From positions 1-24,589 of the forward strand of contig CAMYZF010000009.1 in assembly GCA_947303755.1 (NCBI GenBank): a stretch of DNA of 24,589 nt, given 5' to 3'. Each line of letters opens with the position of its first letter. Position 1 is the stretch's first letter. The notes under the pieces were generated by a model. The model saw nothing but the letters and a program-made list of their open reading frames with translations. It was not told where the DNA came from and did no database searches. Below are positions 7,073-14,334 of this stretch, piece after piece. This stretch comes from an uncultured Erysipelotrichaceae bacterium (GTDB taxonomy: Bacteria; Bacillota_I; Bacilli_A; RFN20; CAG-826). The translations under genes were made by a program, and so were the position numbers.

Positions 7073-7092
7073 TGACCGAGTAAACTCGGTCA
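7073..7092. promoter_or_regulatory. 20-bp palindrome, probable TetR-type operator
   Basis: TGACCGAGT-AA-ACTCGGTCA is a perfect inverted repeat with 9-base arms, in the divergent region between aqpZ and the MFS-GH2 pair. Arm length and 2-base centre fit TetR-family operators. Neither strand has a T-run after it, so a terminator is unlikely. A TTGACC at 7072-7077 overlaps it and could be a -35 box for rightward transcription. Confidence 0.5.
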
Positions 7093-7118
7093 TATCATTT
7101 TTTATTATTTAGATATGT

Positions 7119-7148
7119 AATTTTGAAAATTTTTTTGGAATCAAAATT
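7119..7148. repeat. AT-rich inverted repeat in MFS leader region
   Basis: AATTTTGA (7119-7126) and TCAAAATT (7141-7148) form perfect 8-base arms around a 14-base centre that contains a possible -35, TTGGAA. Confidence 0.3.
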
Positions 7149-7163
7149 CATAAATTTTATATA
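7135..7163 (+). promoter_or_regulatory. Possible promoter of MFS-GH2 operon
   Basis: TTGGAA (7135-7140), a 17-base spacer and TATATA (7158-7163), about 30 bases upstream of the MFS start. Both boxes are imperfect. This is the best-placed pair in the interval. Confidence 0.35.
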
Positions 7164-7194
7164 AGGGTTTATCATATTTGTTAGAGGTAATTTT

Positions 7195-8487
7195 ATGTCT
7201 ATTAAACTAGGTATTAGAAAATGGTTATCGTTTATCATCGCTGGCTTTGTTGGTCAATTAGCTTGGGCTATTGAAAACAACTATTTCAATCTTTATGTCT
7301 TTGACTGCACAAAGGAATATATCTTTATTCCAATCATGACTGCTGCAAGTGCCGCGGCCGCAACAATAACGACTCTTTTAATGGGTGCGTTATCTGATAG
7401 ATTAGGCAAAAGAAAAGCTTTTATATCCTTTGGATATATCTTATGGGGAATTTCCATCGTTCTTTTTGCGTTTTTAGATCCAAAATCGAGTTTCAATATT
7501 GTCGCAGGAAGCGCAATGGCATCGGGCACTATGATTGTTATTATGGATTGCATAATGACTTTCTTTGGCAGCACCGCTAATGACGCTTCATTCAATGCTT
7601 TTGTTACAGACAATACAGACACAAGCAATCGTGGAAAAGTTGAAAGTGTTTTATCTGTTCTTCCTTTAATTGCAATGATTGCGGTTGTTGGTTTAGCGGG
7701 AGCATTCCCAAAAGAAGGATATGCAACAAACTGGAGTATTTTCTTTTATATTATTGGTGGCCTCACCACTGCTGTCGGTATCGCATCTATCTTTCTTCTT
7801 CCTAAGGATAAGATCGAACCAAACAAAGACGAACCTTACGTTAAAAATATTTTCTATGGTTTTAGACCATCAGTCGTAAAAGCTAACCCAATTCTTTATT
7901 TAGTGTTAGCAACATTCGCCTTATTCTCAATTGGAATTCAAGTATTCATGCCTTATTTAATGGTCTACATCCAACAAGTATTAGAAATTAAAGATTTAGA
8001 TTTTACGATCACTCTCGGAGTTGTTTTAATTGTTGCTTCGATTATCACCGTTGTCTTTGGCTTATTCATGGATAAAATTGGCAAAAACAGAATCATCATT
8101 CCTGCAATTATAGTCACAGTTTGCGGGGGAATTGCCATGTTTTTTGTCACTGGCCAAATCGGAGTTATGCTTGCCGGAACTGTATTAATGAGCGGATATA
8201 TGATTGGCACAGCGGTCCTAGGCGCTAAAGTTAGAGATTACACTCCAAAGAAAGAAGTTGGTTTATTCCAAGGGATCAGGATGATTTTCTTAGTTTTGAT
8301 TCCAATGGTGACTGGTCCGTATATCGGCCAGGGTGTTTCTTATATTAATAAAGTCGAATATCCTAATGAATATGGAAGAATGGTTGTTAGACCAAATGCT
8401 TTCATTTTCTTATTTGCAGCGATTATTATCGCGTTAGCAGTTATTCCAACTATATTTGTAATCAGAAAAGAAAAACAAAATGGATAA
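7195..8487 (+). CDS. MFS transporter, probable glycoside/sugar permease
   Basis: A 430-residue major-facilitator protein with about 12 membrane segments. The loop 2-3 signature GALSDRLGKRK (64-74) is present, with a matching second-half loop GLFMDKIGKNR. The central loop KDKIEPNKDEP separates the two six-helix halves. The overall pattern resembles the glycoside-pentoside-hexuronide/sucrose-type MFS subgroup rather than drug exporters. AGAGGT lies 6 bases before the ATG. The reading frame overlaps the start of the GH2 glycosidase gene by 8 bases, so transporter and hydrolase are co-translated. A joint role in importing and cleaving a small glycoside follows from this. The sugar itself cannot be named. 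Confidence 0.85.
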   Translation: MSIKLGIRKWLSFIIAGFVGQLAWAIENNYFNLYVFDCTKEYIFIPIMTAASAAAATITTLLMGALSDRLGKRKAFISFGYILWGISIVLFAFLDPKSSFNIVAGSAMASGTMIVIMDCIMTFFGSTANDASFNAFVTDNTDTSNRGKVESVLSVLPLIAMIAVVGLAGAFPKEGYATNWSIFFYIIGGLTTAVGIASIFLLPKDKIEPNKDEPYVKNIFYGFRPSVVKANPILYLVLATFALFSIGIQVFMPYLMVYIQQVLEIKDLDFTITLGVVLIVASIITVVFGLFMDKIGKNRIIIPAIIVTVCGGIAMFFVTGQIGVMLAGTVLMSGYMIGTAVLGAKVRDYTPKKEVGLFQGIRMIFLVLIPMVTGPYIGQGVSYINKVEYPNEYGRMVVRPNAFIFLFAAIIIALAVIPTIFVIRKEKQNG

Positions 8488-10156
8488 GAAACCTCTAAGT
8501 GAATATCCTCGCCCACAACTAAAAAGAGATAGCTATATTTCTTTAAATGGCTACTGGGACTACAAAATTCAAAAGGAAGAATCTATTCCTGAAGTTTATG
8601 ATGGAAAGATTTTGGTGCCATTTTCTCCTGAAACAAAAGCGAGTGGAGTAAATAGACAACTTCAACCAGATGAATATCTTTTCTATCGTTTAATTTTTAA
8701 ATTAGAAAAATCATTTATTAAAGATAAAGTGCTGCTACATTTTTTAGCAGTTGATCAGATTGCCGATGTATATCTAAACGGTAATCATTTAGGTAGTCAT
8801 ATAGGCGGATATCTGCCATTTGAATTTGATATAAAACAATTCTTAAAAGATGAGAACGAATTAGTGGTTCGCGTTAAAGATGAAACAGATTTAAATTCAT
8901 TATCTAGAGGCAAACAAAGAATTAAAAGAGGTGGCATTTGGTACACTCCTCAAAGTGGAATCTATTTCCCGGTTTTTATTGAGTCTGTGAACTATGATTA
9001 TATCAGAGATATAAAGATAACTCCTGATATTGATAATAGTGAGATCAAATTAGTTGTAAACACAACTGCGTGGAAAGTCAAAGTTACAATCGAAAATAAA
9101 ACAATAGAAATCGAACCGAATAAAGAATGTTTAATTAAGATTAAAAATCCAAAACTTTGGTCTCCAGAAAATCCTTATTTGTACGATTTGAAGCTTGACG
9201 CTAATGGTGACAAAGTTGAATCGTATTTTGCGATGCGAAAAATATCAAAAATTAAACATAATGGTCACTTGGTTTTAGCATTGAACAACAAACCATACTT
9301 CATGAACGGTGTATTAGACCAAGGTTATTATAAAGATGGTTTGTACACACCAAATTCCTACGATGATTACATTAAGGACATCGAATTGGCGAAAGCTCTT
9401 GGCTTCAATACGATTCGTAAACACATCAAAATCGAGATGCCTCGTTGGTACTATGAGTGTGACAAGCGAGGCATTCTTGTGTGGCAAGATTTTATTAATG
9501 GTGGAGGAAAATATAAATTTCCAACTATAGCTTTTCCATTAATAACTGGCAGGCATCGTAAAGATACAAACTACGGAAAGTTTGCTAGAAAAGATGCATT
9601 CGGTCGTCAATTCGCATGGGAAGAATTTAAAGGCACAATCAGGTATCTTTATAACGTTCCTTCAATTGTTTTATGGACTATTTTTAACGAAGGTTGGGGC
9701 CAATTCGATTCAAAAGAAATCCTTGCAGAAGTCTCACATATTGACCAAACTAGACTATACGATCACGCCTCAGGTTGGCACGATCAAGGAGTGAGCGATG
9801 TGAAGTCACTGCATGTCTATTTCAAACCAGTCAAATTACCAAAAGAAAAACAAATCAAAAAACGGGCTGTTGTTCTATCTGAATTTGGTGGCTATCTTTA
9901 TCCAATTGAAGGCCATAAAATGGACGGTAAGAAAACATACAAAACATTTAAAAATATTGAAGATTGGCTCGCGAATTTTGAAAAATCGTTTCATAGAGAT
10001 GTCATAAAAAATATCCCCTACGGACTTGCTGCTTCAATATATACACAGCTAAGTGATGTTGAGGATGAGTTAAATGGCTTTGTAACTTTCGATAGAGAAG
10101 TTGTTAAATTTAAGCCGGAAAATATTAGAAAAATTTTAGAAAAAGCTAAATACTAA
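8480..10156 (+). CDS. Glycoside hydrolase family 2 (beta-galactosidase/beta-glucuronidase-like)
   Basis: A 558-residue GH2 enzyme. The N-terminal jelly-roll sugar-binding domain (YPRPQLKRDSYISLNGYWDY, then VDQIADVYLNGNHLG and GGYLPFEFDI) is followed by a short Ig-like sandwich and a TIM barrel starting near PYFMNGV. The acid/base is Glu404 in WTIFNEGWGQ and the nucleophile is Glu468 in VLSEFGG. Both are present, so it should be active. It is about half the length of LacZ and lacks the C-terminal lactase domains, like short beta-glucuronidase/beta-galactosidase relatives. No signal peptide is seen, so it is cytoplasmic and fits with the upstream importer. It begins inside the MFS gene with only a weak AGAAAAG site, so translation probably depends on coupling. 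It ends 1 base from a convergent gene. Confidence 0.9.
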   Translation: MDKKPLSEYPRPQLKRDSYISLNGYWDYKIQKEESIPEVYDGKILVPFSPETKASGVNRQLQPDEYLFYRLIFKLEKSFIKDKVLLHFLAVDQIADVYLNGNHLGSHIGGYLPFEFDIKQFLKDENELVVRVKDETDLNSLSRGKQRIKRGGIWYTPQSGIYFPVFIESVNYDYIRDIKITPDIDNSEIKLVVNTTAWKVKVTIENKTIEIEPNKECLIKIKNPKLWSPENPYLYDLKLDANGDKVESYFAMRKISKIKHNGHLVLALNNKPYFMNGVLDQGYYKDGLYTPNSYDDYIKDIELAKALGFNTIRKHIKIEMPRWYYECDKRGILVWQDFINGGGKYKFPTIAFPLITGRHRKDTNYGKFARKDAFGRQFAWEEFKGTIRYLYNVPSIVLWTIFNEGWGQFDSKEILAEVSHIDQTRLYDHASGWHDQGVSDVKSLHVYFKPVKLPKEKQIKKRAVVLSEFGGYLYPIEGHKMDGKKTYKTFKNIEDWLANFEKSFHRDVIKNIPYGLAASIYTQLSDVEDELNGFVTFDREVVKFKPENIRKILEKAKY

Positions 10157-10157
10157 T

Positions 10158-11060
10158 TTATTTCCTTTTCTTTTCTTCAGAATGTATTTCTTTTAACTCT
10201 TTGGAGTCTTTTTTACCTGCAGTTTCGTTATAAAAGTTGACGATAATAGATGTAAGCACTGCAACAATAACAATTCCATAGATGCCTAGAATTACAGTCA
10301 AAATACGACCAACCACTGTTGTAGAGACATAATCGCCAAACCCAATTGTTGTAACAACAGTAAATGTGTACCATAGTCCGTCACCGAAAGATGGGATGCT
10401 ATCTTCAACATATGAGATTATCATAGCAGAAGCCACCATCATGCTCAGCAAACCTAAGATGATTTCTAATGCATAGGTTCTAAACATAATTTTGAATAAG
10501 ACTTTAAATCTAAGTTGAGAGAAGGCGTTTGATAAAACTTCGAGCAGCGCACTAATTGCAACGATAAAGCAAACGATTAAGATTGGTGCAACAAACGCTT
10601 CGCCATATGGAACAAATAATGCGATTGCAAGTAAAGCAAACAACAAGATGATAATTGAGTTTAACACAATGCTTCTAATGTCGTGCTTTTGAATTAGCTT
10701 AAAGATTCTAGAAATAATCACCGTAAGGCAGAATAAACCACCTACTAAGGAATAAAAATAGTGATTATCTTTAGCGAAGAATACTAATACTCCTAAAGCG
10801 ACATTAAGAGCAAATAAGATTAAAAATCTTAAGAAACTGATTTTGGTTCTTTCTTTTAAGAATGTTACTAGCCTTGATAAACCCATTGTTAAAAAGATAG
10901 CGAATATATAACCAGAAGCACCAGCTAGATTCTCTTTTTGAATCTCGATTGTAGCCATTACTGAAAAGACTAAAACCAAAGTGGTAAAAACACTTCCAAC
11001 AACGATTAACAGGATCCTCATTGCGTCTTCGCTTAATTTAAAGATATTATTCTTTGCCAT
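10158..11060 (-). CDS. Potassium channel protein with TIGFGD pore (copy 1)
   Basis: A 300-residue membrane protein. About six hydrophobic N-terminal segments without an S4-like arginine ladder are followed by a TM-pore-TM ion-channel module. Its selectivity filter is TIGFGD (238-243), a variant of TVGYGD. The last helix (GRILTVILGIYGIVIVAVLTS) runs into a charged Lys/Glu-rich cytoplasmic tail with no recognisable RCK domain. The gene at 15681-16604 has the same layout and a near-identical pore region. CGGAGA precedes the ATG, and a strong promoter lies at 11092-11121. It is convergent with GH2, with a 1-base gap and no terminator between. K+ selectivity is inferred from the filter; gating is unknown. 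Confidence 0.85.
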   Translation of the reverse strand: MAKNNIFKLSEDAMRILLIVVGSVFTTLVLVFSVMATIEIQKENLAGASGYIFAIFLTMGLSRLVTFLKERTKISFLRFLILFALNVALGVLVFFAKDNHYFYSLVGGLFCLTVIISRIFKLIQKHDIRSIVLNSIIILLFALLAIALFVPYGEAFVAPILIVCFIVAISALLEVLSNAFSQLRFKVLFKIMFRTYALEIILGLLSMMVASAMIISYVEDSIPSFGDGLWYTFTVVTTIGFGDYVSTTVVGRILTVILGIYGIVIVAVLTSIIVNFYNETAGKKDSKELKEIHSEEKKRK

Positions 11061-11091
11061 AACTTTCTCCGTGCATCAAAAATACGTATGC

Positions 11092-11121
11092 ATTATACAA
11101 TATTTCATTAGCTATTCACAA
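11092..11121 (-). promoter_or_regulatory. Promoter of K+ channel copy 1
   Basis: Minus-strand -35 TTGTGA (11116-11121), an 18-base spacer and perfect -10 TATAAT (11092-11097). This gives a 5' UTR of about 25 bases containing CGGAGA. Confidence 0.6.
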
Positions 11122-11140
11122 AGTGTTTAAGAATGATGAA

Positions 11141-11818
11141 TTAGATAACTCCACAAGGAATCAAGATCGCAAGCAATAAAGCAACTGTTCCCCAAATAGA
11201 GATTAAGAAGATATTTCTAACTTTTGGTTTAAAGTCATTAACATAGTTAGACGCTAAAAAGAATGGAATATAGGTTGTAAAGAAGACAGGGATAACGCCC
11301 CACCACTTATAAACCCAAATAAATGAGTGATTACTTGTGGCGGCTAGGAATGATTCAAATAAGGCAAATAATAAAGCCATTGAAATCGCACCAACGAGTC
11401 TGCAATCGATGCCTTTCCATCTCGTAGATCCTTTACGAGTGAAATAGTGTTTTGTCCTATCTTTCGGTAGCATTTTATAGGAAATAATACCTGCCAACGA
11501 GAACATCATTGATAACTCCCAACTAACACCAATTAAAAGGATGAAAGTTGTGGAATCATTTGATACTGACCATAGCGGATATCCCGCGCATTTCGCGATT
11601 ATTGCGTTGCCAATTTCATAGAGCCAATGCACTCCATAAAGAGCTAATCCAGCGAATACTGCTTCATAGTTTTTCTTATGGATTTCACTCCAATAAACAT
11701 AAAAGACAACGGCCAAAATAAAAATGAACGTCCAGTTGAAATTACCCGTGTCACGGACACGAATTTTGTCAACTAGGTCCATGGCTTGCTGAGAGCCATC
11801 TCCCCAAAATGTGAACAT
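11141..11818 (-). CDS. Conserved-looking polytopic membrane protein, family not recognised
   Basis: A 225-residue protein with about six membrane segments and no signal peptide or known domain. Acidic and histidine residues sit next to aromatic residues inside or at the edges of hydrophobic segments: HWLYEIGN, SWELSMMF and LFESFLA. A short basic loop (KDRTKHYFTRKGSTRWKG) lies in the middle. Such in-membrane Glu/His residues can mean an enzyme or a transporter, but the function cannot be assigned. The ATG has AGAGGT upstream and a perfect TATAAT at 11839-11844, so it is transcribed separately from the PII operon, whose terminator immediately precedes. It lies upstream of the K+ channel on the same strand and may read into it. 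Confidence 0.7.
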   Translation of the reverse strand: MFTFWGDGSQQAMDLVDKIRVRDTGNFNWTFIFILAVVFYVYWSEIHKKNYEAVFAGLALYGVHWLYEIGNAIIAKCAGYPLWSVSNDSTTFILLIGVSWELSMMFSLAGIISYKMLPKDRTKHYFTRKGSTRWKGIDCRLVGAISMALLFALFESFLAATSNHSFIWVYKWWGVIPVFFTTYIPFFLASNYVNDFKPKVRNIFLISIWGTVALLLAILIPCGVI

Positions 11819-11838
11819 AATAAATACCTCTTAACTCA

Positions 11839-11844
11839 ATTATA
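11839..11844 (-). promoter_or_regulatory. -10 box for the 225-aa membrane protein
   Basis: Minus-strand TATAAT, about 20 bases upstream of the ATG. No clear -35 is present. The position of one overlaps the U-tract of the preceding terminator. Confidence 0.4.
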
Positions 11845-11866
11845 CAAATTTTGTTAGAAGAAAAAA

Positions 11867-11882
11867 ACCAGGCTAACCTGGT
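11867..11882 (-). terminator. Intrinsic terminator of the DUF1538-PII operon
   Basis: Stem ACCAGG/CCTGGT with loop CTAA. On the minus strand it is followed by TTTTTTTC. It begins one base after the stop codon of the last PII gene. Confidence 0.85.
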
Positions 11883-11883
11883 C

Positions 11884-12201
11884 TTATTTAGTTGATTCAA
11901 ATTTTAGCCCAACCACATCACTGACCGGGATTGAGAAGGCAATGCCTTGGCCATCGGTTGCTAAACCAACAGCTTTATAGACTGCGCTGAGGACTTTATC
12001 GCGAATATTTTCGTTAACTAAAATAAGGATTATTTCTTTTTCCGGAGTAATAATGATTCCGTATTTTTCTTCCATGGCCTTTGTGCCAGTTCCACGCGCG
12101 TGAACTATCGTTCCGCCTCTAGCGCCTTCATCTCTTGCGGCGTTCATTGCGATTTCAGAGTAGTTCGCATTGACAATGACGACGATTAATTCAAAATTCA
12201 T
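11884..12201 (-). CDS. PII-like regulatory protein (PII-A)
   Basis: A 105-residue protein with the PII/GlnB fold pattern. A first strand (FELIVVIVNANYS) and helix are followed by GARGGTIVHARGTG, equivalent to the strand entering the T-loop. A T-loop-length segment follows (TKAMEEKYGIIITPEKE), then EIILILV, a second helix and GQGIAFSIPVSDVVGL at the end. It lacks the uridylylated Tyr context and the B-loop TGKIGDGK of true GlnB/GlnK, so it is better called PII-like. Last gene of an operon with a second PII-like gene (1-base gap, GGAGG site) and a DUF1538 membrane protein. PII proteins commonly bind small effectors and plug or modulate a partner transporter. Acting on DUF1538 is inference from the operon. 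Confidence 0.85.
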   Translation of the reverse strand: MNFELIVVIVNANYSEIAMNAARDEGARGGTIVHARGTGTKAMEEKYGIIITPEKEIILILVNENIRDKVLSAVYKAVGLATDGQGIAFSIPVSDVVGLKFESTK

Positions 12202-12202
12202 A

Positions 12203-12604
12203 TTACTTGTCCTCCACAGTATTTGCTAAGAATTGATAAACTCTCACTCCAATGATGCTTGTTAAAGCGATGGAGAAGCCAATTCCGCGATTCTTTTTGT
12301 TTGCGATAAAAAAGGCATTTAATTCGTCTTTAATATCTGGGATTTTATCTTGAGAAATAAACGATAAGACTATGTCTTTATCAGTATCTGCAACACCCAA
12401 GATATCATAGATTTCTTTTTGAGCTGTACCTTCACCACGTTGTACGAATTGAGCGCTGGATCCACATCTTTCAAAAAGACGCATAACCGGCGAAGCTAAA
12501 CCCTTGTTAACAATTGTGACAAATAAGGAAAGTTTCTTACTTACAACGTTATCTAACGAAGGTAATTCTTTCGTTTCTTTTTTCTTCTTAGAAAATAATC
12601 CCAT
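12203..12604 (-). CDS. PII-like regulatory protein with basic N-terminal extension (PII-B)
   Basis: A 133-residue PII-like protein. About 25 N-terminal residues are extra and basic (GLFSKKKKETKELP). The core then matches PII-A: LSLFVTIVNKG, FVQRGEGTA in place of VHARGTGT, DKDIVLSFI for KEIILIL, and NRGIGFSIALTSIIGV for GQGIAFSIPVSDVVGL. A divergent duplicate that might form mixed trimers with PII-A is plausible. The ATG at 12604 is chosen because AGGTG (12611-12615), which includes the TAG stop of DUF1538, lies 6 bases upstream. The in-frame GTG at 12613 is part of that site. The basic extension could bring it to the membrane or to its membrane-protein partner; this is inference. Confidence 0.78.
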   Translation of the reverse strand: MGLFSKKKKETKELPSLDNVVSKKLSLFVTIVNKGLASPVMRLFERCGSSAQFVQRGEGTAQKEIYDILGVADTDKDIVLSFISQDKIPDIKDELNAFFIANKKNRGIGFSIALTSIIGVRVYQFLANTVEDK

Positions 12605-12613
12605 AATCTTCAC

Positions 12614-14185
12614 CTAAAAATTTATGATTTGAGCATCTTCAACCGAATAAACATGTTTACGCATAACAGAGTAAGCGTAATCGGATTTGATCTTTTGAGT
12701 GATGCCTAAAATTTGAATAGCTATAATTGGAGTCATTGCAATTAGAGCCACCACTCCAAAGCCGTATTCATAAACATTTTCACAACTTCCACCTGCTCTA
12801 CCGACAACAATTCCAATAATCATTGGAAGGACGAAAGATGCTGCCATGGGGCCAGATGCCGTTCCACCTGAATCAAACGCAATAGCGGTATAGATATCCG
12901 GGCAGAAGAAAGTCAATGCTAAAGCAATAGCGTATCCGGGAATAACGATGTAGAGAATCGAGAATTGGAAAACCGCTCTTAAAGCCGCTAGTCCAATAGC
13001 GACGCCAACACCAATTGACAAAGTCAATAAAACAACAAGTTTGGTGATTCTTCCATCAGAAACATTTTCAATTTGTTTAGTCAAAACGTGAACTGCGGGT
13101 TCGCAGATAATTGTTACTAAGCCAATCGCAAATGCGATAGCGATAATCACTGCATCATTTTGATTAGCTAAATTACGACCAACAATTGTCCCAATTGGAG
13201 ACATCGACGCTCCAGTAGCGCATAAGAATAACGCTAATCCAACATATGCATAAGCAAAACCAATTAGTAATTTAATCATTTTTCCTTTAGGAAGTTTGAT
13301 GTAAATGGCGTTGTAAATGAAGAAAATGATTAAGATTGGAGCGATCGCAATTAAGACTTCGATTGAACTGCCGTAACCGCTACTCGAAGGAATCAAAGAA
13401 TCAATAAATCGCATATAAAGTGGCATGTCAGAGACAGCGGCAGCTTCGTATGGTGGAATGCTGGAATTAATAATAATTAATAAGGCCGTTGAAATTATTG
13501 GGCCAATGGATGCCATACCTACTAAACCAAATGAGTCATTTGTCGCATTTTTACCACCGCGAACAGTTGCGACGCCTGCGCCTAATGCAAGAATAAACGG
13601 AACAGTCGCAGAACCCGTAGTGACGCCGCCAGCATCAAAAATAAATGGCAATAATTTTCGGCGTTCAGGATCAACGGCAATTAAGGCAATTAACATGAAT
13701 GTTAAGCAATAAAAGAATATATACCATAAGTTCAGTGACTTATGACGTACAATTCTTAAAACACCGATGACAACAAATACACCAACGCCCAATGCGATTC
13801 CTCCAACCAACACGACCGCGTTTAAGGGTCCAGGAATAATGGTGACTTGTTTGGAAACAATTAGGATGCTTGGTTCGGCGCAAGTGATTAGTAACCCTAA
13901 AGCAAATGTAAATAAAACAACGACAAATATATTCTTTTGTTTAGACAAAGAAGCGCCCATATATTTTCCGACTTTGCTAAGCGAGGAAGAAGCACCAATT
14001 TGAAACAACGCTAATCCAATGATCAAAATTATCATTCCAATAAGTATTAACCAAAGGTTAGAGTTATTGTTTTCGGTTGTGATTTTTGCCACGTTAGTAA
14101 AATGCAAAATTAAAATAATCGCTATCATCGGGATGATTGATAGTGATGATGATACAAATGCAGCAACGTGTCTATTTTTAATCAT
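12614..14185 (-). CDS. DUF1538 membrane protein with two internal repeats
   Basis: A 523-residue polytopic membrane protein (about 12-14 segments) made of two homologous halves. Matching landmarks are CAEPSILIVSKQV (102-114) and CEPAVHVLTKQIE (361-373), then FDAGGVTTG (183-191) and FDSGGTASG (437-445), then FGLVGMASIGPII and FGVVALIAMTPII. Conserved Cys-Glu-Pro and Asp-x-Gly-Gly in membrane regions suggest a transport pathway, but no substrate is established to my knowledge. First gene of an operon with two PII-like proteins, an association I recall for DUF1538 in other bacteria. Promoter at 14210-14238. No Shine-Dalgarno precedes the ATG (the leader ends in ACTTCCT), so initiation is non-canonical or weak. 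Confidence 0.85.
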   Translation of the reverse strand: MIKNRHVAAFVSSSLSIIPMIAIILILHFTNVAKITTENNNSNLWLILIGMIILIIGLALFQIGASSSLSKVGKYMGASLSKQKNIFVVVLFTFALGLLITCAEPSILIVSKQVTIIPGPLNAVVLVGGIALGVGVFVVIGVLRIVRHKSLNLWYIFFYCLTFMLIALIAVDPERRKLLPFIFDAGGVTTGSATVPFILALGAGVATVRGGKNATNDSFGLVGMASIGPIISTALLIIINSSIPPYEAAAVSDMPLYMRFIDSLIPSSSGYGSSIEVLIAIAPILIIFFIYNAIYIKLPKGKMIKLLIGFAYAYVGLALFLCATGASMSPIGTIVGRNLANQNDAVIIAIAFAIGLVTIICEPAVHVLTKQIENVSDGRITKLVVLLTLSIGVGVAIGLAALRAVFQFSILYIVIPGYAIALALTFFCPDIYTAIAFDSGGTASGPMAASFVLPMIIGIVVGRAGGSCENVYEYGFGVVALIAMTPIIAIQILGITQKIKSDYAYSVMRKHVYSVEDAQIINF

Positions 14186-14209
14186 AGGAAGTATTTAAAA
14201 TGCTTTTTA

Positions 14210-14238
14210 AATATATCACTTGCATTAGATAAAGTAAA
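14210..14238 (-). promoter_or_regulatory. Promoter of the DUF1538-PII operon
   Basis: Minus-strand -35 TTTACT (14233-14238), a 17-base spacer and -10 TATATT (14210-14215), preceded by TGA as an extended -10. It predicts an 18-base leader without Shine-Dalgarno. Confidence 0.5.
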
Positions 14239-14300
14239 TTTATAACAAAAGCATTAATCTTGTAGCATTGAATCACTTTCTATAAATATTTGTTAACTAT

Positions 14301-14315
14301 TCCTTTTTAAAAGGA
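14301..14315. repeat. Palindrome covering the only SD of the permease gene
   Basis: TCCTTTT-T-AAAAGGA is a perfect 15-base palindrome that contains most of AAGGAG (14311-14316). The site lies 18 bases from the permease ATG, much farther than usual. Confidence 0.35.
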
Positions 14316-14334
14316 GCATAATAACTAAGTTGTT

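Noticed and set aside
7073..7092. Palindrome as an intrinsic terminator
   Set aside because: It lies between divergent genes and has no T-run on either side; an operator explains it better.
13425..13712. Plus-strand open frame inside the DUF1538 gene
   Set aside because: Antisense shadow of a well-supported membrane-protein gene, without a ribosome site.
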